Source: Ureibacillus sp. FSL W7-1570
GTDB taxonomy: Bacteria > Bacillota > Bacilli > Bacillales_A > Planococcaceae
Length of the DNA: 64,000 nt
Assembly: GCF_038593265.1 (NCBI RefSeq)
Contig: NZ_CP151979.1
Span: forward strand, 1,936,001-2,000,000
Reading direction: 5' to 3'
Under the pieces are notes generated by a model. The model searched no databases and had not been told where the DNA came from. It worked only from the letters and a program-made list of their open reading frames with translations. Made by a program: the position numbers and the translations under genes. This document shows positions 8,512-17,082 of this stretch, piece by piece. Each line of letters starts with the position of its first letter. Within the stretch, counting starts at the first letter, position 1.

Positions 8512-10063
8512 TAATGAACCACTCCTGTTCCTTTAGAATGAAATAACGCTGCTAATGAAGAGAGATTATCTAAGGATTGGCTGGCGACATCATCTTGGCC
8601 AGTTAGAACAGTACGTACTTCCGCTGATTGTTCTGCTAAGAAAATGATTTTTTCAGTTGTTAGTTGAACCAAAGGGTTCTTTTCTAGTTCAGTAATGACT
8701 TCTAATACTCTTGCTAGGCAATCTCGTTCTTTGGTATAAACAAGCAGCTCTAGAAAATCTTTTTCATTTCCGATATAATAACGTTGGTAGATATTTTTTA
8801 TTTGTTTTGGTGCTTGGCTCAAACATTCACTTTGGGCTAAGGCACCTTTTTTCTTTTGTAGCTTGTTTAAATAGTGGTAAATATTCATCACCCAGACATG
8901 CACTTGCCAGCTTCGTTTATGCTTTGCGATACATTCACCTTCACTAAACAGAAGCACTTCCTCAGCACGAGCTTTTAACTTAATATATTCTCCTACATGC
9001 CCCTCAGGTACAGAATATCGGTTGTGCCGATAGGTAACAGTACTATATTTGTCCACACGTAGTTCTACTAATTCTGCCGGATCGAATGGTGCAGCTGTTA
9101 AGCTACCGCACGTTCAGCTTTTTGTTCCAACATCAATTCATGATGTGTTTTCTCCTTCAAATAATGAGGACGTTGATTTAATTTTTCGATGATCGAAACT
9201 AAATATTCCTGTGCCTCTTCTAAAGAAGTAAACGTATCACGGTGCGCAAATGCTTTCCGGCGTATATATTCTACACTTCGCTCTACGTGGCCTTTTTCAT
9301 TGCCTTTACGAGGCTGACAAAGTCGAATCTGAAAATGATAATGCAAAGATAAACTTTTCATACCGTCGGTAATAAAGCGGTCGTAACCAATAAAGTTTTT
9401 GACGACGGTACGCATATTGTCGTATGTAAAAACATTCGGTACGAAGCCCAAGGCTTCAATACATTTTACGTGTGCATCCTGTACACAAACCATTGTTTCC
9501 GATTCATAGAGTCGGGCATAACGATCATTGCTATAGGCTAACGTAAATACAGCCATTGAAAGACTTCTTAGCTTACCGTCAATGAATAATTTTACTTCTC
9601 CCCAATCAAACTCAATTTCACGACCAGCTGTTGGCTCTTGACGAATGAAGACTTCTTTTTCCTTCTTTTCCTCACGATTCACGAAGTTGCGAACCGTAGT
9701 GTAGCCAATTTTAAAACCTTCGTCTAAAAGTTTTTCATGTATATCAATAATCTTTAATTGTTGCTTATGCATATTCACTTCACGCTTATTTTTGTTCTGT
9801 TTCATCATTTCGCGAATACGTTTCATCACTGTGTTTGTTAAAGCTCTCTTTTTTCCATTACGCTTTTTATATGCTGGAGACGTAACGTAATTATCTGTAA
9901 TTGGTAAATTCCTTGTGTCTTGTTGTCTAGCTGCTAGATCTTGCTCAATGTATTTTTTTACGGTATTACGAGACATTTTGAGCTTTTCTGCAATTTGACG
10001 TTGGCTCATATTGTGCTGATAGTACTCAATCAGTACTAATTGCTTTTTCTCCAAACTAATCAC
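8511..10063 (-). pseudogene. istA: istA DDE transposase, frameshifted
   Basis: IstA is the IS21 transposase. The first frame (10063 to 9098) has an N-terminal helix-turn-helix (MSQRQIAEKLKMSRNTVKKY), then the integrase core with 'EFDWGEVKLF', 'TYDNMRT' and 'KGNEKGHVERSVEY', giving the D, D and E residues. It stops at 'AERAVA'. The next frame (read from about 9104 to 8511) continues with TAAPFDPAELVELRVDKYST and then NRYSVPEG, the normal IstA C-terminal domain, so a single-base shift near 9100 splits the gene. A programmed shift is possible, but istB is also broken, so decay is more likely. Confidence 0.85.
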
Positions 10064-10156
10064 CTCTATATCCTCCTAACTATTTACAGTTAGGACTATT
10101 TTGATATAAAGTGGCTCTCATTTCAATTGCGTTGGTGGCTCATTTTTAGCTTAACA

Positions 10157-11252
10157 AAAACACACGAGTAATCGTGTGAAAGAGACATTAAAGACTCGAG
10201 CAAAAAGTGGACTTTTTAAAGGATCAAACCCTCCATATGGGTATGAAGTAAGAGATGGAAAATTGTATATCCGAAATGATGAAACACCAAATATTGTTAG
10301 ACGAATTTTCAAAGAATATTTGGAAGGAAACGGACGACAAAGTATTGCAAGACGCCTATATAATGAAGGGATTCCAACCCCTGCTCAAATAGCTGGAAAA
10401 GCAAACGCAGGAGATAAGTGGCATGATTCTACAATTAGATGCATCTTGACAAATCCCCATTACGTTGGGGATCTTGTTCAAGGAAGAACAACGACAGTAA
10501 GTGTAACAAGTAAAAGAAGAAAAAACGTTCCTAAAGAAGAACAGTTTATTATCAAAAATGCACATGAGCCAATTATATCTAGGGAAACGTTTGATGCTGT
10601 CCAAAATCAATTAGAGCAGAGAAGAAAATATATTACAGCACCCAAGATACATCTTTTTACTAATGTCCTCTTTTGTGCCGATTGTGGTACAGGTATGTGG
10701 TTCCGAAGCAATCGAGACGGATACATTTGTGGGGCTTATGCGCGTCATGGAAAAAAAGCTTGTACCGCCCACACAATAAAAGAGGATTTTTTAAAAGAAA
10801 CAATTCTAAATGACATAAAATCCTTAATTCATCAAATTGACAAAGAGCAATATATAAAGAAGATGGAGAGAAAATCGAAAAGTACAAAATCGGATTCTCA
10901 AAAGAAAATCAATAAGATTAACAAACAGATGGATGTTTTAAAAAATCGAAAAAGGAAATTCATCAACCTGTTAGCTGACGGAATCATTACCAATGAAGAA
11001 TATCAAGAGAGTATTGAAGCAACGAACAAGGATTTAACTGAATTAATGGAACAGAAAAATGAACTTCTTTCATTGATGGAAAGCGAGGATGTAATCGAAA
11101 CAATTGAAAAGCTCAAAAAGGAATTACTTCAATTCCTAAATTTCGATGAATTAACCGAGGATATTCTCCATCGACTGATTAATCGAATCGAGGTAAAAGA
11201 GGACGGTACACCAATAATTCATTACCGGTTTGCCACACCAAAAATTGCATAG
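10157..11252 (+). pseudogene. Serine recombinase remnant lacking its catalytic N-terminus
   Basis: The frame resumes exactly at the IS edge and reads '...NRVKETLKTRAKSG', then the recombinase domain ('PPYGYEVRDGKLYIRNDETPN', 'DSTIRCILTNPHYVGD'), a zinc ribbon (FCADC ... CGAYARHGKKAC) and a long Lys/Glu-rich coiled coil (about residues 225-310 of the 358-aa GTG-initiated frame at 10176). The N-terminal catalytic domain of about 150 residues with its Ser is absent, and is not found left of the IS. It is unrelated at close range to the recombinase at 2354-3740. It could still be translated as a DNA-binding fragment but cannot recombine DNA. It reads toward, and stops 35 bp from, the rlmCD 3' end. 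Confidence 0.85.
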
Positions 11253-11288
11253 AGGCAAGAGAGAAACCTTATCTTGCCTCATTTTTTT
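11252..11288 (+). terminator. Terminator between recombinase remnant and rlmCD
   Basis: Perfect 9-bp arms GAGGCAAGA (11252-11260) and TCTTGCCTC (11272-11280) are followed by a T7 run. The T run overlaps the rlmCD stop codon, which faces it on the other strand. Confidence 0.85.
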
Positions 11289-12648
11289 ATTTTAAAACTA
11301 TCTGCGACACACATTCAACATGCGTCGTCTGCGGAAACATGTCCACTGGGGTAATCTCCATCGTTTTATATCCCCCGTCTTCCAAAATGCGCAAGTCCCG
11401 CGCTAAAGTGGAAGGGTTGCAGGATACATACACCACCCGCTTTGGTTTGAATTCGATGATGGTGTTCAGCAATGCCTGGTCGCAGCCTTTGCGCGGCGGG
11501 TCCACAACGAGCACATCCGCGCGTTTTCCTTCCTGATACCAACGAGGAATTACTTCTTCCGCAGGTCCAGATTCAAAGTAAGTGTTTGTAAAACCGTTCA
11601 GCTCTGCATTGCGTTTTGCGTCCTCAATGGCTTCCTCTACAATTTCAACCCCCATCACTTGTTTTGCTTTTTTTGCTAAAAACAAGGATATTGTTCCGAT
11701 GCCGCAATAGGCGTCAATCACTGTTTCTTCTCCCGTTAACCCTGCATATTTCAAAGCTTGGTTGTATAATACTTCCGTTTGAATCGGGTTTACTTGGTAA
11801 AAGGAGCGGGCAGAGATTTCAAACCGGATGTCGTCGATGGTATCTTCAATCGTTTCCTGACCCCACAGCACAATCGTTTCTTTTCCTAAAATGACATTCG
11901 TTTTTTCACTGTTCACGTTTTGTACGATGGATGTAACATGCGGAATGAGCTTTCGAATCACTTCCACCGCCGCATCCTTCTGAGGAAATTTGCGTTTTTT
12001 TGTAACGAGCACCACCATCACTTCGCCAGTAGCTCTTCCTGTCCGCACAATCACATGGCGCAACATTCCTTGATGAGTCGTTTCATTGTAAGGCTCGATC
12101 CCGATCTTCTCCAACTCTTTTTTCAAATTGGCCATGATGATATCCGCCTCACTCATTTGAATGAGGCAGCGCTCCATATCAACGATTTGATGGGTTCTCG
12201 CTTTATAGAAACCTGCAATTGGACCTGTTTCACTCATAGCAAAAGGGATTTGCGATTTGTTGCGGTAATTCCAAGGGTGTTCCATTCCTTTGATTGGTCG
12301 TACTGGTGCATCAATTTTTCCAATGCGTTTCATGACCTTGCGAACCATGTTTTCTTTCCATTGCAACTGGGCTTCATAAGATAAATGTTGCAATTGGCAG
12401 CCGCCGCATTTTTCGAAATATATACAAGGCGCTTCCACCCGGTCCGGTGAAGGCTCTTTCAATTCAACAATTTTCGCAAAGCCGTAGCTTTTTAACGTTT
12501 TTAATACATGCACTTCCGCGGTTTCTTGAGGCAACGCTCCATGGATAAATAATGGATACCCATCCACTTTCCCCACGCCTAAGCCATCATGGGTCAAATC
12601 TTCTATATAAACCGTTACTCGATCATTTTTCTTTACGGGTGCTGTCAT
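11287..12648 (-). CDS. rlmCD: 23S rRNA (uracil-C5)-methyltransferase RlmCD
   Basis: Makes 5-methyluridine in 23S rRNA using S-adenosylmethionine (in B. subtilis RlmCD modifies both U747 and U1939). An N-terminal TRAM RNA-binding domain is followed by an iron-sulfur ligand set 'CIYFEKCGGCQL' (C-x5-C-x2-C), the SAM motif 'YCGIGTISLFLA', 'VVDPPRKGCDQAL' and the catalytic-cysteine motif 'VYVSCNPSTLARD'. I start it at the ATG 12646-12648 (protein MTAPVKKND, 453 aa), which has GGAGG about 9-10 bases upstream; the longer frame to 12705 would add 19 residues without support. The gene is the boundary between core chromosome and the accessory island to its left. Streptococcal integrative elements with serine recombinases also use the 3' end of this gene. 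Confidence 0.92.
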   Translation of the reverse strand: MTAPVKKNDRVTVYIEDLTHDGLGVGKVDGYPLFIHGALPQETAEVHVLKTLKSYGFAKIVELKEPSPDRVEAPCIYFEKCGGCQLQHLSYEAQLQWKENMVRKVMKRIGKIDAPVRPIKGMEHPWNYRNKSQIPFAMSETGPIAGFYKARTHQIVDMERCLIQMSEADIIMANLKKELEKIGIEPYNETTHQGMLRHVIVRTGRATGEVMVVLVTKKRKFPQKDAAVEVIRKLIPHVTSIVQNVNSEKTNVILGKETIVLWGQETIEDTIDDIRFEISARSFYQVNPIQTEVLYNQALKYAGLTGEETVIDAYCGIGTISLFLAKKAKQVMGVEIVEEAIEDAKRNAELNGFTNTYFESGPAEEVIPRWYQEGKRADVLVVDPPRKGCDQALLNTIIEFKPKRVVYVSCNPSTLARDLRILEDGGYKTMEITPVDMFPQTTHVECVSQIVLK

Positions 12649-12809
12649 TGAGTTCCGTCCTCCATTTCGTTTTTCTTTGTCGCACGGAGTTTTTATTAAA
12701 ATCAAACAAATATTATTCTACCTCAAAATAGAATAAGGATATATTGAAATTTCATTTTTTCCGAACCGCTTGTAAAATTGAAGTATCACTATGTATTGGG
12801 TGGATGAAG

Positions 12810-13304
12810 ATGGACTTTTATCTTGTCGCATTGTTTTGCATTGCCATTACCCTTCATAATATCGAGGAAGCCATTTGGTTGCCGGAATGGTCACAACAAG
12901 CTTCGATGTTTCATAAACCCGTTACCCCGGGTGAATTTCGTTTTGCCGTGACTGTCATTACTATCCTGGCTTATTTATCCGCATTTTATTTTTTCTATAA
13001 GCCTGAATCAGAATTGGCCAAATGGGTTTTCATCGGATTTTTGGGTTCCATGATCGTGAATGCGATTTTTCCGCACCTGATTGCAACGATTTTGATGAAA
13101 CAGTATGCCCCCGGGCTTCTCACAGGATTATTCCTGAACCTTCCCATCAATACATTCATCATCGTTCGAATGTTCCAAAACCATTATATTACTTGGAAAG
13201 AGCTTATCATATCGACCATTGCGGTTGGAAGCCTTCTACTCACCTTGATTCCGTTATTATTTAAAGCGGGCGGAAAAATGGCTTCTTCCCGTGAACCCAA
13301 ATAA
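12810..13304 (+). CDS. HXXEE-domain membrane protein
   Basis: A small integral membrane protein with about five hydrophobic segments. It carries 'LHNIEEAIW' near the N-terminus, the H-x-x-E-E signature that names the family; a second conserved His lies in 'FPHLIATILM'. The function is unknown. The frame is open from 12744, but the GGTGG ribosome site is correctly placed for the ATG at 12810 (protein MDFYLVALF, about 164 aa), which also puts the first membrane segment at the N-terminus. It is the only plus-strand gene in this stretch and faces the cyd operon across a shared terminator. Confidence 0.7.
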   Translation: MDFYLVALFCIAITLHNIEEAIWLPEWSQQASMFHKPVTPGEFRFAVTVITILAYLSAFYFFYKPESELAKWVFIGFLGSMIVNAIFPHLIATILMKQYAPGLLTGLFLNLPINTFIIVRMFQNHYITWKELIISTIAVGSLLLTLIPLLFKAGGKMASSREPK

Positions 13305-13305
13305 A

Positions 13306-13338
13306 AAACTCCCGCAGTTTGAGCGGGAGTTTATTTTT
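13306..13338 (+). terminator. Bidirectional terminator between HXXEE gene and cydS
   Basis: Arms ACTCCCGC (13308-13315) and GCGGGAGT (13323-13330) have a 7-base loop. There are T-rich runs on the plus side (TTATTTTT) and an A run on the other side, so it can serve both converging genes. The plus-side T run overlaps the cydS stop. Confidence 0.85.
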
Positions 13339-13441
13339 CTTCTTCCCTTACCCCTTGATCCAAAGGGGCCGTAAAAAAGGCGACCACCAACGAAAGCAGG
13401 ACCATCAAAAAAGGGGCCACAAACATCATAAATTCATTCAT
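13331..13441 (-). CDS. cydS: Cytochrome bd oxidase small subunit CydS, 36 aa
   Basis: A very short gene with an AGGAGG ribosome site 8 bases before its ATG (13439-13441). The product reads MNEFMMFVAPFLMVLLSLVV, then AFFTAPLDQG and a short acidic tail: one membrane helix with the N-terminal pattern of CydS, the third subunit seen in the Geobacillus bd oxidase structure. It follows cydB by 11 bp and ends at the terminator, so it is the last gene of the operon. In the known structure CydS packs against CydA and is thought to stabilise the haem b595 region. The assignment rests on position, length and sequence pattern. Confidence 0.8.
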   Translation of the reverse strand: MNEFMMFVAPFLMVLLSLVVAFFTAPLDQGVREEEK

Positions 13442-13452
13442 CGCAAACCCTC

Positions 13453-14481
13453 CTACGCATGAAAATCTTTTTGGTTCCCCGTCACGTACTCCTTGTTAAA
13501 CACAAACAACCGGAATATTAAATAGAGGGATGGAATGAGCAGGCAGAGCCCTGCAATAAAGGCAATGACCAACGCGATGGCCATTTCCTGATTCGTGAAT
13601 CCTTCGTAAATGGTCAAATATGGATACAACAAATACGGATAATGGGAAATGCCGTATGCAAAAAAGGCGAATAGAAACTGAAGAATCAACAATCCGACCG
13701 AAAGCCCGAGACCCCGTTTCTTCCACAACAGCCAGACCGTCAACAAAAATAAAATTGCGGAAACGCCAAACATCGGCCAAATGGAAATCATATTACGGAA
13801 CCGGTCCGGGTTATGCTCCTGCATTTGAATAATGATCGCCGCCGCCATTAACATTAAGGGACCCGACCATGTGAGCGCGTATTTTCTCATCAGTTCAGAA
13901 GCATTCAGATCTTGCGCCTTCCATGCATACCATGTTAAAAACACGGCGGAAATATACAGTACGATGGCAATGCTTAAGAGAACGATGCTCCACGTCAAAG
14001 GGCTTGTGAAAAGCGCCCAATAATCAAGGACAGGGGAGCCGTCAACGATCTCCACAAATCCCCCTTCCGAAATCGTCAGCACGACGGAAAGGGAGGATGG
14101 AATCAATAAGCCGGATACCCCATACGCGAAGGCATATCCTTTATGCCCCCTCGACCCGTATGATTCAAAGGCGTAATATGAACCCCTGATCGCCAATAAA
14201 ATGATCGCAATGCTTACGGGCACCAACAAAACCGTGCCGTAATAAAAGGCGGTTTTGGGAAAGAACCCGACGATGCCGACAAAGAAAAACACCAAAAAAA
14301 CGTTGGTCACTTCCCATACCGGCGATAAATACCGCTGAATGATGTTCGATAAAATATGGGATCTTCCCGTCAATAAGCTGTACGCATTGAAAAAACCGGC
14401 GCCAAAATCAATGGAAGCCACAATGACATATCCGAAAAGAAAAATCCATAACACGATTATTCCCAACACTTCAAGACTCAT
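13453..14481 (-). CDS. cydB: Cytochrome bd quinol oxidase subunit II
   Basis: Membrane subunit of the terminal bd oxidase, partner of CydA. The 342-aa protein has about nine hydrophobic helices and the usual start 'LGIIVLWIFLFGYVIVASIDFGAGFF'-like pattern (residues 4-30), where Asp in SIDFGAG is conserved in CydB. The length equals the Geobacillus-type subunit. The ATG overlaps the cydA stop codon by 4 bp (ATGA), so the two are translationally coupled. Sequence type is closer to the cyanide-insensitive/YthB-type oxidases than to Escherichia coli CydB. Confidence 0.9.
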   Translation of the reverse strand: MSLEVLGIIVLWIFLFGYVIVASIDFGAGFFNAYSLLTGRSHILSNIIQRYLSPVWEVTNVFLVFFFVGIVGFFPKTAFYYGTVLLVPVSIAIILLAIRGSYYAFESYGSRGHKGYAFAYGVSGLLIPSSLSVVLTISEGGFVEIVDGSPVLDYWALFTSPLTWSIVLLSIAIVLYISAVFLTWYAWKAQDLNASELMRKYALTWSGPLMLMAAAIIIQMQEHNPDRFRNMISIWPMFGVSAILFLLTVWLLWKKRGLGLSVGLLILQFLFAFFAYGISHYPYLLYPYLTIYEGFTNQEMAIALVIAFIAGLCLLIPSLYLIFRLFVFNKEYVTGNQKDFHA

Positions 14482-15824
14482 CGTCCGACCCCTTTCATTT
14501 CAGCCATCCGGTCTTCGATTTCCCGCTCAATCGGGTTTAAACAGTACATTCTTCTTAATACAACGACACTTCCAATCCCCAAAACAAGATATAAAATGCA
14601 GAATAAAATAAACATCAGATCCACCTGATCGCTTGTCGTCGCGCCTTCCGCTGTCCGCATATATCCCCGTAAAATCCACGGCTGTCTCCCCACTTCCGCG
14701 AGCCACCAACCCGCTTCAATGGCGATGATGGTTAATGGCCCGCCCAGAACGGTAACCCATCGGAACCAAGGACGGTGAATAAACCCCCATCCCCTCCATA
14801 CTCCTGCCACATACAGAACAGACACAAGTATCATTGCCGTTCCAATCAACACCATGAGGTTAAATAAATAATGGATATAAAGCGGCGGAATTTCATCTTC
14901 CGGAAAGTCGTTCAGCCCGGTCACTTCCGCCATTGGATTTCCGTAAGCCAAAATGCTCAACAGATAAGGGATTTCAATGGCAAATTTAATATTTTGCTCC
15001 TCATCCATGAATCCCATTAAAATGAGAGGAGCCGCTTCTTCCGTTTCAAAATGCCATTCGGCTGCGGCCAATTTTTCCGGTTGATATTCCGCCAAAAACT
15101 TTCCTGAAAAGTCGCCGATGACCGCTGTGGCGATGGAGAAAATCAAGCCCATCTTCATCATGAGAAACAGCGATTTTTTATAATAGGGATGATTTGATCC
15201 CCTCAACAACCGATAGGCTGCAATGGATGCCAATAAAAAGGCGGAGGTCATGTAGGCGGAAGCTAAAACATGGGCCACTTTCGTCGGCATGGATGGGTTG
15301 AACATGGCAACAAGCGGCTGGATGTTCACAAGTTGGCCGCTCACCACTTCAAATCCTTGCGGCGTATTCATAAACGAATTCACGATGGTGATGAAAACGG
15401 CGGAAATGGATGCGCCAATGGCAACCGGAACGAGAAGAAGCATATGCTTTTTTTGATTATCAAACCGGTCCCACGTATATAAGTAGATCCCCAAAAAGAT
15501 CGCCTCAAAGAAGAAAGCGAATGTTTCCATGAACAGCGGCAGTGCAATGACTTGTCCTGCCAGCTGCATAAAATTGGGCCACAACAGGGAAAGCTGTAAA
15601 CCGATCGCCGTTCCGGTCACCACCCCGACGGCCACCGTGATGACAAATCCCCTCGTAATCCTTCTGGCCAGGAGAATATAATGTTCATCGTTCTTCTTCA
15701 TCCCAACCCACTGGGCAATCATAATCATTAAAGGCACTCCAACGCCAATCGTTGCGTAAATAATATGAAAGGTTAACGTCAGCTCTGTCAACAACCGGCT
15801 CCAAAACACGGCGGACTCGTTCAT
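14478..15824 (-). CDS. cydA: Cytochrome bd quinol oxidase subunit I
   Basis: Haem-bearing subunit that oxidises (mena)quinol and reduces oxygen to water at the cell membrane. The start at 15822-15824 has a consensus AGGAGGTG 6 bases upstream and gives 448 aa, the usual length of the short-Q-loop form. Visible features are the N-terminal 'FHIIYATIGVGVP' with a haem-ligand His, the Q-loop signature 'GRQPWI' and about nine membrane helices. The Q-loop lacks the long insertion of enterobacterial CydA. It is the first main gene of the unit cydA-cydB-cydS. No cydC/cydD transporter genes lie nearby, as in ythAB-type loci. Confidence 0.92.
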   Translation of the reverse strand: MNESAVFWSRLLTELTLTFHIIYATIGVGVPLMIMIAQWVGMKKNDEHYILLARRITRGFVITVAVGVVTGTAIGLQLSLLWPNFMQLAGQVIALPLFMETFAFFFEAIFLGIYLYTWDRFDNQKKHMLLLVPVAIGASISAVFITIVNSFMNTPQGFEVVSGQLVNIQPLVAMFNPSMPTKVAHVLASAYMTSAFLLASIAAYRLLRGSNHPYYKKSLFLMMKMGLIFSIATAVIGDFSGKFLAEYQPEKLAAAEWHFETEEAAPLILMGFMDEEQNIKFAIEIPYLLSILAYGNPMAEVTGLNDFPEDEIPPLYIHYLFNLMVLIGTAMILVSVLYVAGVWRGWGFIHRPWFRWVTVLGGPLTIIAIEAGWWLAEVGRQPWILRGYMRTAEGATTSDQVDLMFILFCILYLVLGIGSVVVLRRMYCLNPIEREIEDRMAEMKGVGR

Positions 15825-15836
15825 TCGTGGCACCTC

Positions 15837-15932
15837 CTAACTGCCGAAGATTCTCCCGATGATGGAAAGAAGCATAATGATGGCAACGCCAAAGGATAAA
15901 TAAATCAACCATTTTTCCTGCTTTTTATACAT
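15837..15932 (-). CDS. 31-aa single-helix membrane peptide upstream of cydA
   Basis: The frame starts at ATG 15930-15932 with AAGGGG upstream and encodes MYKKQEKWLIYLSFGVAIIM, then LLSIIGRIFGS. It has a short basic cytoplasmic end and one hydrophobic helix of about 20 residues, the layout of small oxidase-associated peptides. Its stop TAG is immediately followed by the AGGAGGTG of cydA, so translation would be coupled. It is not CydS, which lies at the other end of the operon. I do not know a named family for it. Confidence 0.6.
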   Translation of the reverse strand: MYKKQEKWLIYLSFGVAIIMLLSIIGRIFGS

Positions 15933-15973
15933 TTTCTATGAACCCCTTTCATCCCCAGTTATTTTGCGTCAAT

Positions 15974-16015
15974 AAAAAAAACCTATACAAACGCTTCATA
16001 GCATTTGTATAGGTT
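15974..16015 (-). terminator. Terminator after dgkB
   Basis: Perfect 12-bp arms at 15980-15991 and 16004-16015 (AACCTATACAAA and its complement) are followed on the minus strand by a run of Ts. It leaves only about 40 bp before the first cyd ORF, so the cyd promoter must overlap this region or cyd depends partly on read-through. Confidence 0.88.
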
Positions 16016-16028
16016 CTTCCATCGGGAA

Positions 16029-16943
16029 TTACACACGGTCGAGTTCACGGATATTATCAATCGGCACAAACACTTCAATATGCCGTTTCAAGTTTTGGAA
16101 AGTGGCCGGCGCTTTTCCTCCCAATTCACCATCCAAATTGATCAGCACTTCTTCATCGGACGTCACTTTCACGATGCTGGCTTTGCGATAAATGACATTC
16201 GGGTCGCTTAAATGTTCGCCGCGGAGAGCCGATGTCAGCACTTTGATGAAATCGGCCAAACTGCATTTTTTCAAAATCATCATCGTGAATTTGCCGTCAT
16301 TGATGCTGGAATCGGGAGCGATTTTTTCAAAACCGCCGACGGAATTCGTAAGGGCGCATAAGAAGGCCATCACTTCCCCTTCGAATATTTCATCATCAAT
16401 TTCAAAGCGCATGTTGGTCGCTTTGATGGAAGGAAGCATTTCGAGCCCTTTCAAATAGTATGCCAACTGACCCAAAACCGTTTTCATTTTGCTTGGCACT
16501 TCATAGGTCAATTCCGTGATGCGTCCACCGGCTGCGATGTTGATGAAATAGCGCTCCTCATTTAATAATCCAACGTCAACCGGGATTGTGTCACCTTTTA
16601 CAATGACATCAACGGCATCCTCAATTTTTCTCGGGATATGGAGGGCACGGGCGAAATCGTTCGTTGTCCCCATTGGAATGACACCGAGTTTCGGACGATT
16701 TTCAAATGGACTGATTCCGGATACGACTTCGTTTAATGTGCCATCCCCGCCTGCTGCAACAACAATATCAAATCCCCGTTCCACCGCTTTTGCGGCTGCC
16801 TCCTTTGCATCCCCTGCTCCCGTCGTTGCATGGCAGGAAGTTTCATAGCCGGCCATTTCCAGCTTCTCCAGCACTTCTGGTAAATGCTTTTTGAAAAGTT
16901 CTCTGCCTGATGTTGGATTATAAATAATTCTCGCTCTTTTCAT
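16029..16943 (-). CDS. dgkB: Diacylglycerol kinase
   Basis: Phosphorylates diacylglycerol to phosphatidic acid with ATP, recycling the lipid released by lipoteichoic acid synthesis. The 304-aa protein opens with 'ARIIYNPTSGRE', followed by the nucleotide motif 'VVAAGGDGTLNEVVSG' (about residues 62-77) and 'LGVIPMGTTNDFARAL', all standard for the soluble DgkB/YerQ family. The start ATG has an AGGATGG site. In B. subtilis it also lies between gat and rlmCD; here a cyd operon has been added between dgkB and rlmCD. Confidence 0.93.
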   Translation of the reverse strand: MKRARIIYNPTSGRELFKKHLPEVLEKLEMAGYETSCHATTGAGDAKEAAAKAVERGFDIVVAAGGDGTLNEVVSGISPFENRPKLGVIPMGTTNDFARALHIPRKIEDAVDVIVKGDTIPVDVGLLNEERYFINIAAGGRITELTYEVPSKMKTVLGQLAYYLKGLEMLPSIKATNMRFEIDDEIFEGEVMAFLCALTNSVGGFEKIAPDSSINDGKFTMMILKKCSLADFIKVLTSALRGEHLSDPNVIYRKASIVKVTSDEEVLINLDGELGGKAPATFQNLKRHIEVFVPIDNIRELDRV

Positions 16944-17082
16944 ATTTTCGCCATCCTATTTTATTATCATTTAATTTATCAACGCTTATGTAATCAGGAA
17001 AGTTCCAGGATCAAAAAGAGATTGAACAATAGAAAATTCCCCGTCCAGTGGAAGGGTATTTTTTCTTTCTATCGATGTTTAT

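Larger units (their letters stand above)
7715..10156 (-). mobile_element. IS21-family insertion sequence, decayed
   Basis: Two genes in the IS21 order (istA then istB, overlapping as TAATG at 8509-8513) lie between terminal repeats. Each end has two copies of a motif centred on GAGCCA: near 7730-7735 and 7754-7759 on the left, and near 10112-10117 and 10135-10140 on the right (inverted). Multiple terminal repeats are typical of IS21. Both genes carry lesions (frameshift in istA, stop codon in istB), so the copy is dead. No clear target duplication is visible, and the flanking recombinase resumes only on the right side, which points to a deletion next to the element. Boundaries are accurate to roughly 5 bp. 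Confidence 0.85.

Noticed and set aside
12649-12705. 19-residue N-terminal extension of RlmCD
   Set aside because: The ribosome site lies inside it and the TRAM domain begins after the downstream ATG.
17020-17075. Terminator after the thioredoxin-like gene
   Set aside because: The candidate stem (CCCTTC/GGGGAA) has mismatches and a poor T run, so support is too weak.
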